Notes under the pieces: generated by a model
The model's input: the letters and a program-made list of their open reading frames with translations, nothing else
Databases searched by the model: none
What the model was told of the DNA's origin: nothing
Program-made: the position numbers and the translations under genes
Shown: in pieces, positions 1 to 5,566 of the stretch
How positions within the stretch are numbered: the first letter of the stretch is position 1
Layout: each line of letters opens with the position of its first letter
Origin: Deltaproteobacteria bacterium
GTDB taxonomy: Bacteria > Bdellovibrionota_C > UBA2361 > JAAYZI01
Assembly: GCA_012514925.1 (NCBI GenBank)
Contig: JAAYZI010000123.1
Span: 1 to 5,856 of the forward strand
Direction of reading: 5' to 3'
DNA: 5,856 nucleotides

Positions 1-690
1 CAGTAGAGAAAAGAGCATTAAGCTCCATAACGCAAAAAGCGCTGTCAGGGTGTGCGTCAGCACAATTAACGCCAACCAAAATCCAGCCCAGAAACGCAGC
101 TTGATAGAGCCGTCCCGGCGCGCCGACTCCAAGAGACCTAACATTACCAGCAGCATTGGAAGCGCTAACGCTCCGGGCGACATCCCCGTTAAGTAGAGTC
201 CACTTAAACCTAAACCTGCGTAAGCGTAATCCACCCCCAGCATCAGGTACATCAACCCCAAAGGCAGCAGCACTATCCCCGCCCGTGGTCCCAGAAACAC
301 CCGCCCTGTCCATACCAACGACACCAAAAAGAAGAACGGGATCGCAAAAAGGGTCAGGTTGAACGAAAGCTCTGGCGTGATCAGACCGAAGGAGAGGATA
401 TGAGGGAGGGCCATAACGATGTAGGCAAACGGAGGATAAAGCACAAAGGCAGGGAACCCTCCAAACCACATAGGATCGTACGCGCTTAACCGTCCCTCCC
501 GCAGCAAGGACAGCATCTTATTAAAAAGGTAAAAGTGACCGGGGCTGTCCCAGCCTGCGGGCGGGCCGGGTTGCAAGAGTACGGCTGCGCTTCGCCACAC
601 CAGCACCAGCGCACAGAAAAGCCACATTGCGCCCTCCAAAAAGCGCGCATACCTATGGGGCATTAAATGAGGATTTTGCGATGATGGCAT
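1..690 (-). CDS. Polytopic membrane protein, GT-C / PTPS-related-like, C-terminus cut by window edge
   Basis: An open frame of 230 codons runs from ATG at 690 to the left edge without a stop, so the C-terminal part is missing. The product is very hydrophobic with several predicted membrane helices: about residues 21-39, 82-102, 110-128, 135-160, 165-187 and 203-230. After the first helix lies a loop with Trp47-Asp48 and, at 77-87, GGFPAFVLYPP. An acidic residue in the first extracytoplasmic loop followed by a G-x-P-x-F-x-YPP stretch is typical of GT-C glycosyltransferase-like proteins and of the '6-pyruvoyl-tetrahydropterin synthase related' membrane family. That family name does not imply pterin chemistry. 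The start is well fixed by GGAGGAGG five bases upstream. It follows the small pilin gene by 36 bp on the same strand and is probably co-transcribed. It could glycosylate an envelope or pilus component, but that is inference. Other GT-C or YfhO-like families are possible. Confidence 0.8.
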   Translation of the reverse strand, partial: MPSSQNPHLMPHRYARFLEGAMWLFCALVLVWRSAAVLLQPGPPAGWDSPGHFYLFNKMLSLLREGRLSAYDPMWFGGFPAFVLYPPFAYIVMALPHILSFGLITPELSFNLTLFAIPFFFLVSLVWTGRVFLGPRAGIVLLPLGLMYLMLGVDYAYAGLGLSGLYLTGMSPGALALPMLLVMLGLLESARRDGSIKLRFWAGFWLALIVLTHTLTALFALWSLMLFSLL

Positions 691-695
691 TTGAA

Positions 696-703
696 CCTCC
701 TCC
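696..703 (-). promoter_or_regulatory. Strong Shine-Dalgarno site of the membrane-protein gene
   Basis: The minus strand reads GGAGGAGG, then five bases, then ATG at 690. This near-complete match to the anti-Shine-Dalgarno sequence decides the start. It is the strongest ribosome binding site on the minus strand here, which suggests the gene is translated independently rather than only by coupling to the pilin gene upstream. Confidence 0.8.
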
Positions 704-721
704 AGCCGCCGGGACGCGGCT
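704..721 (-). other. Intercistronic hairpin directly upstream of the Shine-Dalgarno site
   Basis: The minus strand reads AGCCGC, six bases, GCGGCT: a six-base-pair GC-rich stem ending immediately before the GGAGGAGG site. A second weaker inverted repeat (CGCCT, six bases, AGGCG; 724-739) overlaps the TAG stop of the pilin gene. Neither is followed by a run of U, so they do not look like intrinsic terminators. They could be mRNA processing or stability elements between a small pilin gene and its downstream neighbour. Confidence 0.4.
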
Positions 722-726
722 TGCGC

Positions 727-966
727 CTAAAAACAGGCGTCATAGCTTCTAAGCACCCCACCCTCTGGGCAAGGCGCCATTTCTACAGCCGAATCGATGG
801 CTTTATCTACCCGATCATTTACCGCCAAGTCCATCCACACCGATACGCTAAAAAAAATAACAATCAATATCGCTAAGGCCAGAGCATACTCCAAAAACAC
901 TCCGCCTCGCTCGGGCTCCGTTCGGTCCCGCCCTTGATGCCACTGTGTCCCAAGCCACTCCGTCAT
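727..966 (-). CDS. Small Flp/TadE-type pilin-like protein
   Basis: The gene encodes 79 residues from ATG at 966; a TTG directly before it could add one residue. The N terminus is a hydrophilic leader of about 21 residues ending in ERG, followed by GVFLEYALALAILIVIFF. Processing after Gly21 would put Glu26-Tyr27 at +5/+6, the Glu-Tyr signature of Flp pilins and some TadE/TadF pseudopilins, ahead of one membrane helix at about 23-45. The short C-terminal part has two cysteines (PCPEG and DACF). Length and layout fit the Flp/TadE/TadF class, which is made by a Tad-type prepilin peptidase and assembled in the inner membrane. It lies just downstream of the TadG-like gene. I cannot decide between a major Flp pilin and a short TadE-like minor pilin, so no symbol is given. 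No strong ribosome binding site is seen, so translation may be coupled to the gene upstream. Confidence 0.75.
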   Translation of the reverse strand: MTEWLGTQWHQGRDRTEPERGGVFLEYALALAILIVIFFSVSVWMDLAVNDRVDKAIDSAVEMAPCPEGGVLRSYDACF

Positions 967-995
967 CAAAATTTAAGCTCTCAAAATTTAAGCTC
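966..995. repeat. Perfect 15-bp tandem duplication across a gene junction
   Basis: The plus strand has TCAAAATTTAAGCTC at 966-980 and again at 981-995. On the minus strand each copy ends in AAATTTTGA, so each carries a TGA stop in the TadG-like frame. The first stop read is at 981-983. The second TGA overlaps the ATG of the small pilin gene as TGATG. With a single copy, stop and start would overlap; the duplication separates them by 15 bp. The two copies are identical, which suggests a recent event. Confidence 0.9.
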
Positions 996-3137
996 TGCTC
1001 TTAGCAACCCCTGATCTACAAATAAGCCCCGAATCGCCCGGTTTACTACATACTCGAGGTCATCTGGATTGAGCGCGCTTTCAACGAAATACGTACCGTA
1101 TCCACCGGCAGGGGTCCCAGGTTCAGGAGCAAAAATCCGAAGCTGGTTGGCATTTGGATTACTTGCCCCAAGATCCTCAGGCACACGAAATGCCTCTCTC
1201 AAATTTCTAACCGCCTCTTCCGAATTATCTTCAGGCGTGGCCGGAAAATACGCCACAAAGTACTGGCGTTGGGTGTTGCTTACCACTGTCCTCACCTCCT
1301 GTGCCTCTGACTCTCCTAAACGTTGATGCGTTACAAGCAGAACAGGCGAGATAGTGTTATCCGGCGGCAGCAGGCCGGGCGCGTCGGTAAACACACTCAC
1401 ACCCACCGCCGGCACACGCTTAGCATCCCCCGCCAGGTACTGCACCAATCCCAAAATATCAGGCCTAAGGTCACACGTACCAACATCTGAAGGGCACTCC
1501 GCCAAGGAGGGCTTTGTGCAAAATTCCAAAGAGCCACCGCTCCCCGTCTCGGAATACGGACAGTGCTGAATAGATCCTAAACTTGAAATGACTTCAGCCG
1601 CGCTTAGCCCAGGCGCTTGTGGTAAATCCCAAAAGCCGTCAGCCCAATCCGCCAGCTGCTTACGAAAACCGTAAACATCCGGATCTTCAAAACCCAAATT
1701 CCATACGGTTAAGCTCTCATCGGGAGAGGGACGCAAAGAATAACGCTGAATACCCAAACCGGGGTTCTCTCCGCCTCGGTACAACCGTAAGCAGTAGCGG
1801 AGCTGCCCTGCGATTAGGGCGTGATGTTTTCTCCAAGGTGAGGTTGGAGCGACGGTGGTAGGATTTATCTTTCCAGACTTATGGCCGCCAAATTCGGTGA
1901 TTGGCATATTAGTACCAGTAGCGCTCCCAGAGTCGTACCCAAAATACGGCGCTTCGTACTCCAGAGCAGTTAAATCCTGTCCGTACTCAACAATAGTAAT
2001 CGGACCGTTGGTGTTTACACCGGTAGGGAATTGACCTGCATTAGGGACTAAGCTGCCCTGACGGTTCTGCGTGCCTACCACTAAGATCTCGGTAGTGGCG
2101 CGGAGCTGTCCATGACGGGAGGCCATCTCCACCGCTGCTGCCAGGTAGGCATTCCTTGCAAGAACCACAGGGTTCATGCAGGCTGCCACCATTTGTTTTT
2201 GATTTTCTTCTGAAGGAATCGCCTGAGTTCCTACGATACTCACCTCTTTTCCAGCAACACTAAAGACTCTGTCTGGAGGAGATGTTAGAAAATAAGTTGA
2301 ACCGTTTAACGGATTGTAGGCGCTCTCCTCGCTCTCTCCCCATGAAGCTTCCGAGGCGGACGCATGCGGGAACAGAAAGTCACTACTATTTGCATCAGTT
2401 TGCAAATGCGGCGCAATCGCGATTGTAAGCCCCGGAGCGTTACGAATCTGAGTCCCAGAGGTCTCTCCATGAGAGTACGGGAGGTAACCAGTATAATCAC
2501 CACGCACTCGTTTCCAAGCCACAGCTCGAGCGCGAATCGTGCGGACCATCCCGCGTGCAATGCCACGTTCTTTCCAAACGCCGAGTCCAAACGGGAAAAC
2601 TCTAACATCCGCCTCAAGCTCTACCCCAACTGTATTACCGGCGTTATCAACGTTGTTCCAAAGATGGGGTGGATATTTATCGGGATCGCTGTCGTTTACA
2701 TTGTCCGCGTAAGAACATTCGGTGGCTCCACAATCAAGCGTCAGAGATCCGGCGGAGAAGGTATCGCTGCCAGGACCACCATCAAAAAGATCGAAACGGC
2801 CTGCGTCTTTGGGGGGCATGGTAGGCGAAATCAGTCTGGCACGGGTCAAGCTCACCATCTGAGGCGGACCGATTGGGTCGTTTGCATTTTTAGTGTTAAT
2901 TATGGCTACAAATTTATGAACCAGGTTGCTTTGCAACATGGTATTATCAGCCACAAGATTTCGCACGGAGATTACGGCAAAGCTCTGAAGCTCGCGGCTG
3001 GCGCGGTAAACTACCAGGGTGTTCACTCCAAACACAAGCGCCATACCGAGTAAGGTCACCACCATAATCGCAAGCAGCGGAATAAACACGCTGCCGGCAC
3101 TACCACGAGGAAACCAAAAGCCTAAGGTGTTCCGCAT
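981..3137 (-). CDS. TadG-like large envelope protein with N-terminal membrane anchor
   Basis: The gene encodes 718 residues from ATG at 3137. The frame extends to a TTG at 3158 that overlaps the upstream stop, and a GTG at 3146 is another candidate; none has a strong ribosome binding site, so the start is uncertain. After Arg11-Gly12 the sequence GSVFIPLLAIMVVTLLGMAL forms a membrane helix (about 16-39), then an R-x-S-x-x-L-x-x-x-A region as in TadG-type proteins. TadG processes or stabilises Tad pili from the inner membrane, with a large periplasmic C-terminal part. That part here (about 45-718) has several cysteines, including a cluster near HCPYSE, EFCTK, AECPS and GTCDL, and hydrophobic strands such as GLTIAIAPHL, TEILVVGTQ and SPVLLVTHQR that may form a vWA-like fold. 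No D-x-S-x-S metal site is visible. It lies between a TadE-like gene and a small pilin gene, which supports the family call. Confidence 0.75.
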   Translation of the reverse strand: MRNTLGFWFPRGSAGSVFIPLLAIMVVTLLGMALVFGVNTLVVYRASRELQSFAVISVRNLVADNTMLQSNLVHKFVAIINTKNANDPIGPPQMVSLTRARLISPTMPPKDAGRFDLFDGGPGSDTFSAGSLTLDCGATECSYADNVNDSDPDKYPPHLWNNVDNAGNTVGVELEADVRVFPFGLGVWKERGIARGMVRTIRARAVAWKRVRGDYTGYLPYSHGETSGTQIRNAPGLTIAIAPHLQTDANSSDFLFPHASASEASWGESEESAYNPLNGSTYFLTSPPDRVFSVAGKEVSIVGTQAIPSEENQKQMVAACMNPVVLARNAYLAAAVEMASRHGQLRATTEILVVGTQNRQGSLVPNAGQFPTGVNTNGPITIVEYGQDLTALEYEAPYFGYDSGSATGTNMPITEFGGHKSGKINPTTVAPTSPWRKHHALIAGQLRYCLRLYRGGENPGLGIQRYSLRPSPDESLTVWNLGFEDPDVYGFRKQLADWADGFWDLPQAPGLSAAEVISSLGSIQHCPYSETGSGGSLEFCTKPSLAECPSDVGTCDLRPDILGLVQYLAGDAKRVPAVGVSVFTDAPGLLPPDNTISPVLLVTHQRLGESEAQEVRTVVSNTQRQYFVAYFPATPEDNSEEAVRNLREAFRVPEDLGASNPNANQLRIFAPEPGTPAGGYGTYFVESALNPDDLEYVVNRAIRGLFVDQGLLRAELKF

Positions 3138-3148
3138 TCGTCCCACGC

Positions 3149-3895
3149 TTAAAACCAAAAAGGTGGATTAAGTTTGTCCCAATCCCTTGGCGGGGCGTCC
3201 ATAGATGCACTATGTCTCATAACAAGCTCTGGCATAGACGCATCCCCCAAAATCGCACGCATAAGACCCGAAACAAATTTTGTGAAGGGATCTCCCGGCA
3301 TATAGTTGCACACAACTGAAAGGATCCCAAAGTTCGCCATAAATTCATCCTCTGGCACTGATTCACTTGGGAAATAACAGCGTAAGCACCCCGGCCCACC
3401 TAAAGGTGGCGCCGCCAACGGATCGCAGGGATAGCGCACAAGCCCCCCTACCTTAGCCTTCATCTCTTCGCCAACGTATGCCAAAAAGTACCAGTGGGGC
3501 CTTGGCACAAGCGACAGATCATAGGTGTACCAAGACTCGTAGTTACTCTTAGCGTCATCCAAGTCGACATTGTGAACCAACAAGGGAGCCGCTACGGCGA
3601 TATCACTGGCGGTAGCTATCGTCTCTAATGGGGGCACTAAACCGTTGCCGGGCTCGGGCCACCCCATGAGAACCCGGTTGCCACGGGTGCCCGCCAATCG
3701 GATGGCCTGCTCCACCGACACGGTCAAGCTGCCACGGGCAAAGTAGATAAACGAAACCCACATAATAAAAAGCAGAAGTAGCAGAAACACCGGAAACCCA
3801 ATCGCCACTTCGAGCATAATAACACCCGAGTCTCTACCCGAGTCTCCAGTGCCAAGCAACTCTTTAAGTCGACAGGATCGCTTCCTCTTGATCAC
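3149..3895 (-). CDS. TadE-like pseudopilin
   Basis: The gene encodes 248 residues from GTG at 3895, chosen because AAGG lies seven bases upstream. A basic leader (IKRKRSCRLKELL) ends at Gly24 and is followed by VIMLEVAIGFPVFLLLLLF, with Glu29 at +5 and a proline at +11. This is the TadE pattern: G-x-x-x-x-E, a proline in the helix, and a single membrane helix at about 25-50. TadE proteins are minor pilins cut by the TadV peptidase and needed for Flp pilus assembly. The rest is presumably periplasmic, with four cysteines (PCDPL, GCLRC, VVCNY) that could form disulfides. It is longer than many TadE proteins because of the C-terminal domain. The stop falls 11 bp before the ATG of the TadG-like gene, or overlaps its frame if the TTG start is used, so the two are almost certainly one operon. 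Confidence 0.8.
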   Translation of the reverse strand: MIKRKRSCRLKELLGTGDSGRDSGVIMLEVAIGFPVFLLLLLFIMWVSFIYFARGSLTVSVEQAIRLAGTRGNRVLMGWPEPGNGLVPPLETIATASDIAVAAPLLVHNVDLDDAKSNYESWYTYDLSLVPRPHWYFLAYVGEEMKAKVGGLVRYPCDPLAAPPLGGPGCLRCYFPSESVPEDEFMANFGILSVVCNYMPGDPFTKFVSGLMRAILGDASMPELVMRHSASMDAPPRDWDKLNPPFWF

Positions 3896-3902
3896 AAGCT
3901 AG

Positions 3903-3906
3903 CCTT
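3903..3906 (-). promoter_or_regulatory. Ribosome binding site deciding a GTG start
   Basis: The minus strand reads TTTAAGGCTAGCTTGTG: AAGG seven bases before GTG. No in-frame ATG lies nearby ahead of the pilin leader, so this site supports GTG at 3895 as the start of the TadE-like gene. Confidence 0.6.
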
Positions 3907-3999
3907 AAACTTAAACAAAAAACCCATGGTAAAAACACCAAAACTCTACAGGCATATAAATAAATATAAAACTGCCCCATTGCCCATGGAGGTTGCTAT
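3907..3999 (-). other. AT-rich leader of the TadE-like gene, possible promoter region
   Basis: The stretch between the repeat array and the TadE-like start is AT-rich and on the minus strand holds -10-like hexamers such as TATATT in TTTTATATTTATTTATATG (about 3950-3970). No convincing -35 box at the right spacing is seen. A promoter here would let the TadE-TadG-pilin genes be transcribed apart from the 179-aa gene upstream. Two very short ORFs with ATG at 3927 and about 3987 lack ribosome binding sites and are not called. Confidence 0.3.
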
Positions 4000-4240
4000 A
4001 CTAGTTAACAACCCTGCAGGCCCATAGTGCCGCCCTACTAGTGCCGCCCATTGAGTCGTCCGTAGAGCCGTCACTAGAGTTGTCCTACTAGTTAGCAATT
4101 CTGCAAGCCTATAGAGCCGCCCTACTAGTTAACAACCCTGCAGGCCCGTAGTGCCGCCCTACTAGTGCCACCCGTAGAGCGCCAGTAGAGTTGACCTACT
4201 AGTTAGCAACTCTGCAAGCCTATAGAGCCGCCCTACTAGT
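4000..4240. repeat. 37-bp minisatellite with a three-unit higher-order repeat
   Basis: The palindrome ACTAGT begins at 4000, 4037, 4087, 4124, 4161, 4198 and 4235. Spacings are 37, 50, 37, 37, 37 and 37, so six units are followed by the start of a seventh; the long unit carries 13 extra bases. Units come in three types that repeat in order (types 1-2-3 at 4000-4123, then 4124-4234). Type 1 contains ACTAGT, GTTAAC and CCTGCAGG palindromes; type 3 has TTAGCAA.TCTGCAAGCC; type 2 is built of a shorter degenerate motif like CGTAGAGCCGTC. Because 37 is not a multiple of three, this is not a protein repeat. There are no unique spacers, so it is not CRISPR. It fills most of the gap between two pilin-like genes. 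Confidence 0.9.
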
Positions 4241-4253
4241 TAACGCCTACCAA

Positions 4254-4793
4254 CTAATAATAGGCGTACGGCGGCACATCTAAAGCGGCATCGGGCACAG
4301 CTCCTAATGCCCAATAAATACTCTCGCACCTTGCTGCCTGAACGAACTGAGAGACTCCCTCCTCGCAGCTCCCAAAGGCCAACCTAGCCTTCCTCTCCAA
4401 AATTACTAAATCTTCATCAGAGCAAGTCCCGTATTGTTTAAGCTTATCGACATCCAGTGTCTCTGGATCACAATCCCAAAAAGAAGGGGAAGTAACTTCA
4501 TACTGAACTATACACATTGAATCAGGCTCAACCCCCCTAAAACTAGCGATTAATTGCCAACTCTTTGCTTCTTCATCACGATGCGGAAAAGGAGGCACCG
4601 CTTCCGGCAGAAAAGTAGGAGGGAGGCACGCCGCTTGCACCCCCGCGCAAACAATCGCCGGACTCTGCTTCCTCAAGACATTAAAGTGAGGCGCTACCAA
4701 AACCCCTCCGATAATCAGCAAGAAGAGGACCACAAGTATATCGACCAAAATGCTCCCCTCATGAGCCCGCTCTGCAGATTGACCATCATTCAT
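4254..4793 (-). CDS. Type IV prepilin-like (pseudopilin) protein
   Basis: The gene encodes 179 residues from ATG at 4793, with only a weak GAGAGA site about eight bases upstream. A 13-residue hydrophilic leader ends in Gly13 and is followed by SILVDILVVLFLLIIGG and then VLVAPHFN. Aligned to the class III prepilin motif (G, then FTLIEV...IP at +22), position +5 is Asp instead of Glu and Pro35 falls exactly at +22. One membrane helix spans about 14-34. The mature part has seven cysteines (from Cys49 to the one in ARCESIYW), suggesting disulfides and a periplasmic location. Such proteins are cut by a prepilin peptidase and act as minor pilins of type IV pilus, type II secretion or Tad systems. 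It precedes the Tad-like genes on the same strand, but about 360 bp of repeats lie between. No specific family is recognised, so the exact role is open. Confidence 0.7.
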   Translation of the reverse strand: MNDGQSAERAHEGSILVDILVVLFLLIIGGVLVAPHFNVLRKQSPAIVCAGVQAACLPPTFLPEAVPPFPHRDEEAKSWQLIASFRGVEPDSMCIVQYEVTSPSFWDCDPETLDVDKLKQYGTCSDEDLVILERKARLAFGSCEEGVSQFVQAARCESIYWALGAVPDAALDVPPYAYY

Positions 4794-4934
4794 GGCTTAA
4801 TCTCTCAGGGGCAACACACGCCCCACCCCAAATTAAAACTCTCGCCGTACCTACTCAAAAAATAAAATATAGGCAACACCACACCAACCTAAACACCTCC
4901 GCCCAACCTCTTAAGCAGACACGCCCCATCCCAC

Positions 4935-5114
4935 CTTGCGAAGACCCGTCTCGTGAAGTCCCGCCTCGCGAAATCTCGACTAGTGAAATCCAACCACACA
5001 AAATCCCGTCTCGCGAAGTCCCGCCTCACGAAATTCCACCACGCGAAGTCTTGCCTCACGAAATCTCGCCTCGCGAAATTCCACCACGCAAAATTCCACC
5101 TCGCGAAGACCCAA
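4935..5114. repeat. Twelve consecutive 15-bp repeats without indels
   Basis: Twelve units of exactly 15 bp follow one another, with consensus CTCGCGAAATCCCGC. Positions 1, 7 and 8 (C, A, A) are invariant; most other differences are C/T or G/A changes. Units are quite diverged yet no unit has gained or lost a base. Two plus-strand frames and one minus-strand frame stay open: plus-strand PPREI/PSREV-type and LAKSR-type pentads, and minus-strand RDFAR/WNFAW-type pentads. A second minus frame gives A-R-F-R-E pentads resembling pentapeptide repeats but has one TAG. None has a plausible start with a ribosome binding site. It may be non-coding satellite or a decayed pentapeptide-repeat gene. Confidence 0.85.
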
Positions 5115-5183
5115 CCTCGATTATAAACGGAATCTTAAGCCAAGTCACCGCGTAATTATATCCATCCACGCAAACATTAAATT

Positions 5184-5188
5184 AGGAG
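5184..5188 (+). promoter_or_regulatory. Ribosome binding site of the Cys/His-rich mini-ORF
   Basis: AGGAG lies six bases before ATG at 5195, in the context TTAGGAGATTACAATG. Strength and spacing are near ideal, and this is the main evidence that the short ORF downstream is translated. Confidence 0.65.
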
Positions 5189-5194
5189 ATTACA

Positions 5195-5377
5195 ATGTGT
5201 TGCCAGCCCAACCATCACAATCCTAAAAAAGAAATTGAAAGCACCCGCCCCCCACTTTCTCCAGAGAAAGTACCCCCACTCCCCCACACACACGCACACA
5301 CGCACACACGCACACATGCACACATGGCATCACCCTCTACACCTCCACTTTCTCCAGAGAAAGTAAAAATAAAATAG
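5195..5377 (+). CDS. Putative Cys/His-rich 60-residue protein
   Basis: The ORF encodes 60 residues from ATG at 5195, after a strong AGGAG site. It starts M-C-C-Q-P-N-H-H, continues with a Lys/Glu stretch, and has PPLSPEKV at 19-26 and again at 50-57. Between them lies a His run (31-43, HTHAHTHTRTHAH, six histidines), encoded by an 8-bp tandem repeat. No signal peptide or membrane helix is seen. Cys-Cys, His-His and His-rich runs suggest metal binding, but I recognise no family. Both PPLSPEKV segments are encoded by copies of the palindromic DNA repeat that continues downstream as non-coding array, and the stop lies just inside that array. The ORF may thus be a real small gene invaded by the repeats, or a chance frame through repetitive DNA. 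The ribosome binding site favours the first view; the low-complexity content favours the second. Confidence 0.4.
   Translation: MCCQPNHHNPKKEIESTRPPLSPEKVPPLPHTHAHTHTRTHAHMASPSTPPLSPEKVKIK
5288..5327. repeat. 8-bp microsatellite, five units
   Basis: ACACACGC occurs three times in a row (5288-5311), then ACACATGC and ACACATGG. The tract lies in the His-rich part of the mini-ORF. Since 8 is not a multiple of three, gain or loss of a unit would shift the reading frame, as in phase-variable bacterial genes. Long CA-rich tracts are uncommon in bacterial genes. Confidence 0.85.
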
Positions 5378-5380
5378 CCC

Positions 5381-5516
5381 CGCGTTCTTTCCCTCCCCCC
5401 AACCCCTTCTCAGCTACGAAGCTCCGCGTTCTTTCCCTCCCTTCCGATCCCCTCCCGGCCACGAAGCTACGCGTTCTTTTCCTACCCCCGACCCCCTTCT
5501 CGGCCCCAAAGCCCCG
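5381..5516. repeat. Three nested 44-45-bp repeats inside the palindrome array
   Basis: CGCGTTCTTTCCCTCC-like segments begin at 5381, 5425 and 5470, each running through C-rich sequence to a CGAAGCTC-like end. The same segment occurs once in each later unit (from about 5650 and 5763). This is therefore a local triplication within one unit of the larger array. Confidence 0.75.
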
Positions 5517-5518
5517 CC

Positions 5519-5566
5519 AACACGAAACGCCACCAACAAGAAACGCCACCAACACGAAGCCCATCC
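5519..5566. repeat. Three 16-bp repeats inside the palindrome array
   Basis: AACACGAAACGCCACC at 5519, AACAAGAAACGCCACC at 5535 and AACACGAAGCCCATCC at 5551 are in tandem. The core ACGAAA..CCACC resembles the 15-bp repeats at 4935-5114 (ACGAAATTCCAC), so the two arrays may share an origin. Confidence 0.7.

Larger units (their letters stand above)
4794..5194. other. Intergenic region between divergent ORFs, mostly 15-bp repeats
   Basis: This 400-bp stretch lies between the minus-strand pseudopilin and the plus-strand mini-ORF. It holds the 15-bp repeat array, an AT-rich patch at about 4855-4872 that on the minus strand reads TATATTTTATTTTTT and could be part of a promoter for the pseudopilin, and another at about 5119-5160 (TTATAAACGG, TAATTATAT) that could serve the mini-ORF. 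No spaced -35/-10 pair is convincing, and I see no RNA gene. Several frames are open through the repeats but have no ATG start. Confidence 0.5.

Noticed and set aside
156..1861. Shorter plus-strand ORFs at 156-362, 691-876, 1069-1326, 1354-1569 and 1619-1861
   Set aside because: All are antisense to the membrane-protein, pilin or TadG-like genes and show no ribosome binding site or family features worth calling.
2306..2617. Minus-strand ORF of 103 codons, and another of 60 codons at 3217-3399
   Set aside because: They lie in another frame inside the TadG-like and TadE-like genes on the same strand, without domain signals.
2364..3053. 229-codon plus-strand ORF
   Set aside because: It lies entirely antisense to the TadG-like gene, whose frame is three times longer, has a membrane anchor and fits the operon. 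The product has no recognisable domain.
3892..3927. 11-codon leader ORF overlapping the TadE-like GTG start
   Set aside because: There is no ribosome binding site before its ATG, and the sequence is simple AT-rich DNA; the overlap is likely chance.
4000..4240. CRISPR array
   Set aside because: The 37-bp units are directly contiguous and similar along their whole length, with no unique spacers and no cas genes in the window.
4554..4865. 103-codon plus-strand ORF
   Set aside because: Most of it is antisense to the pseudopilin, and the rest is intergenic; its product is basic and featureless.
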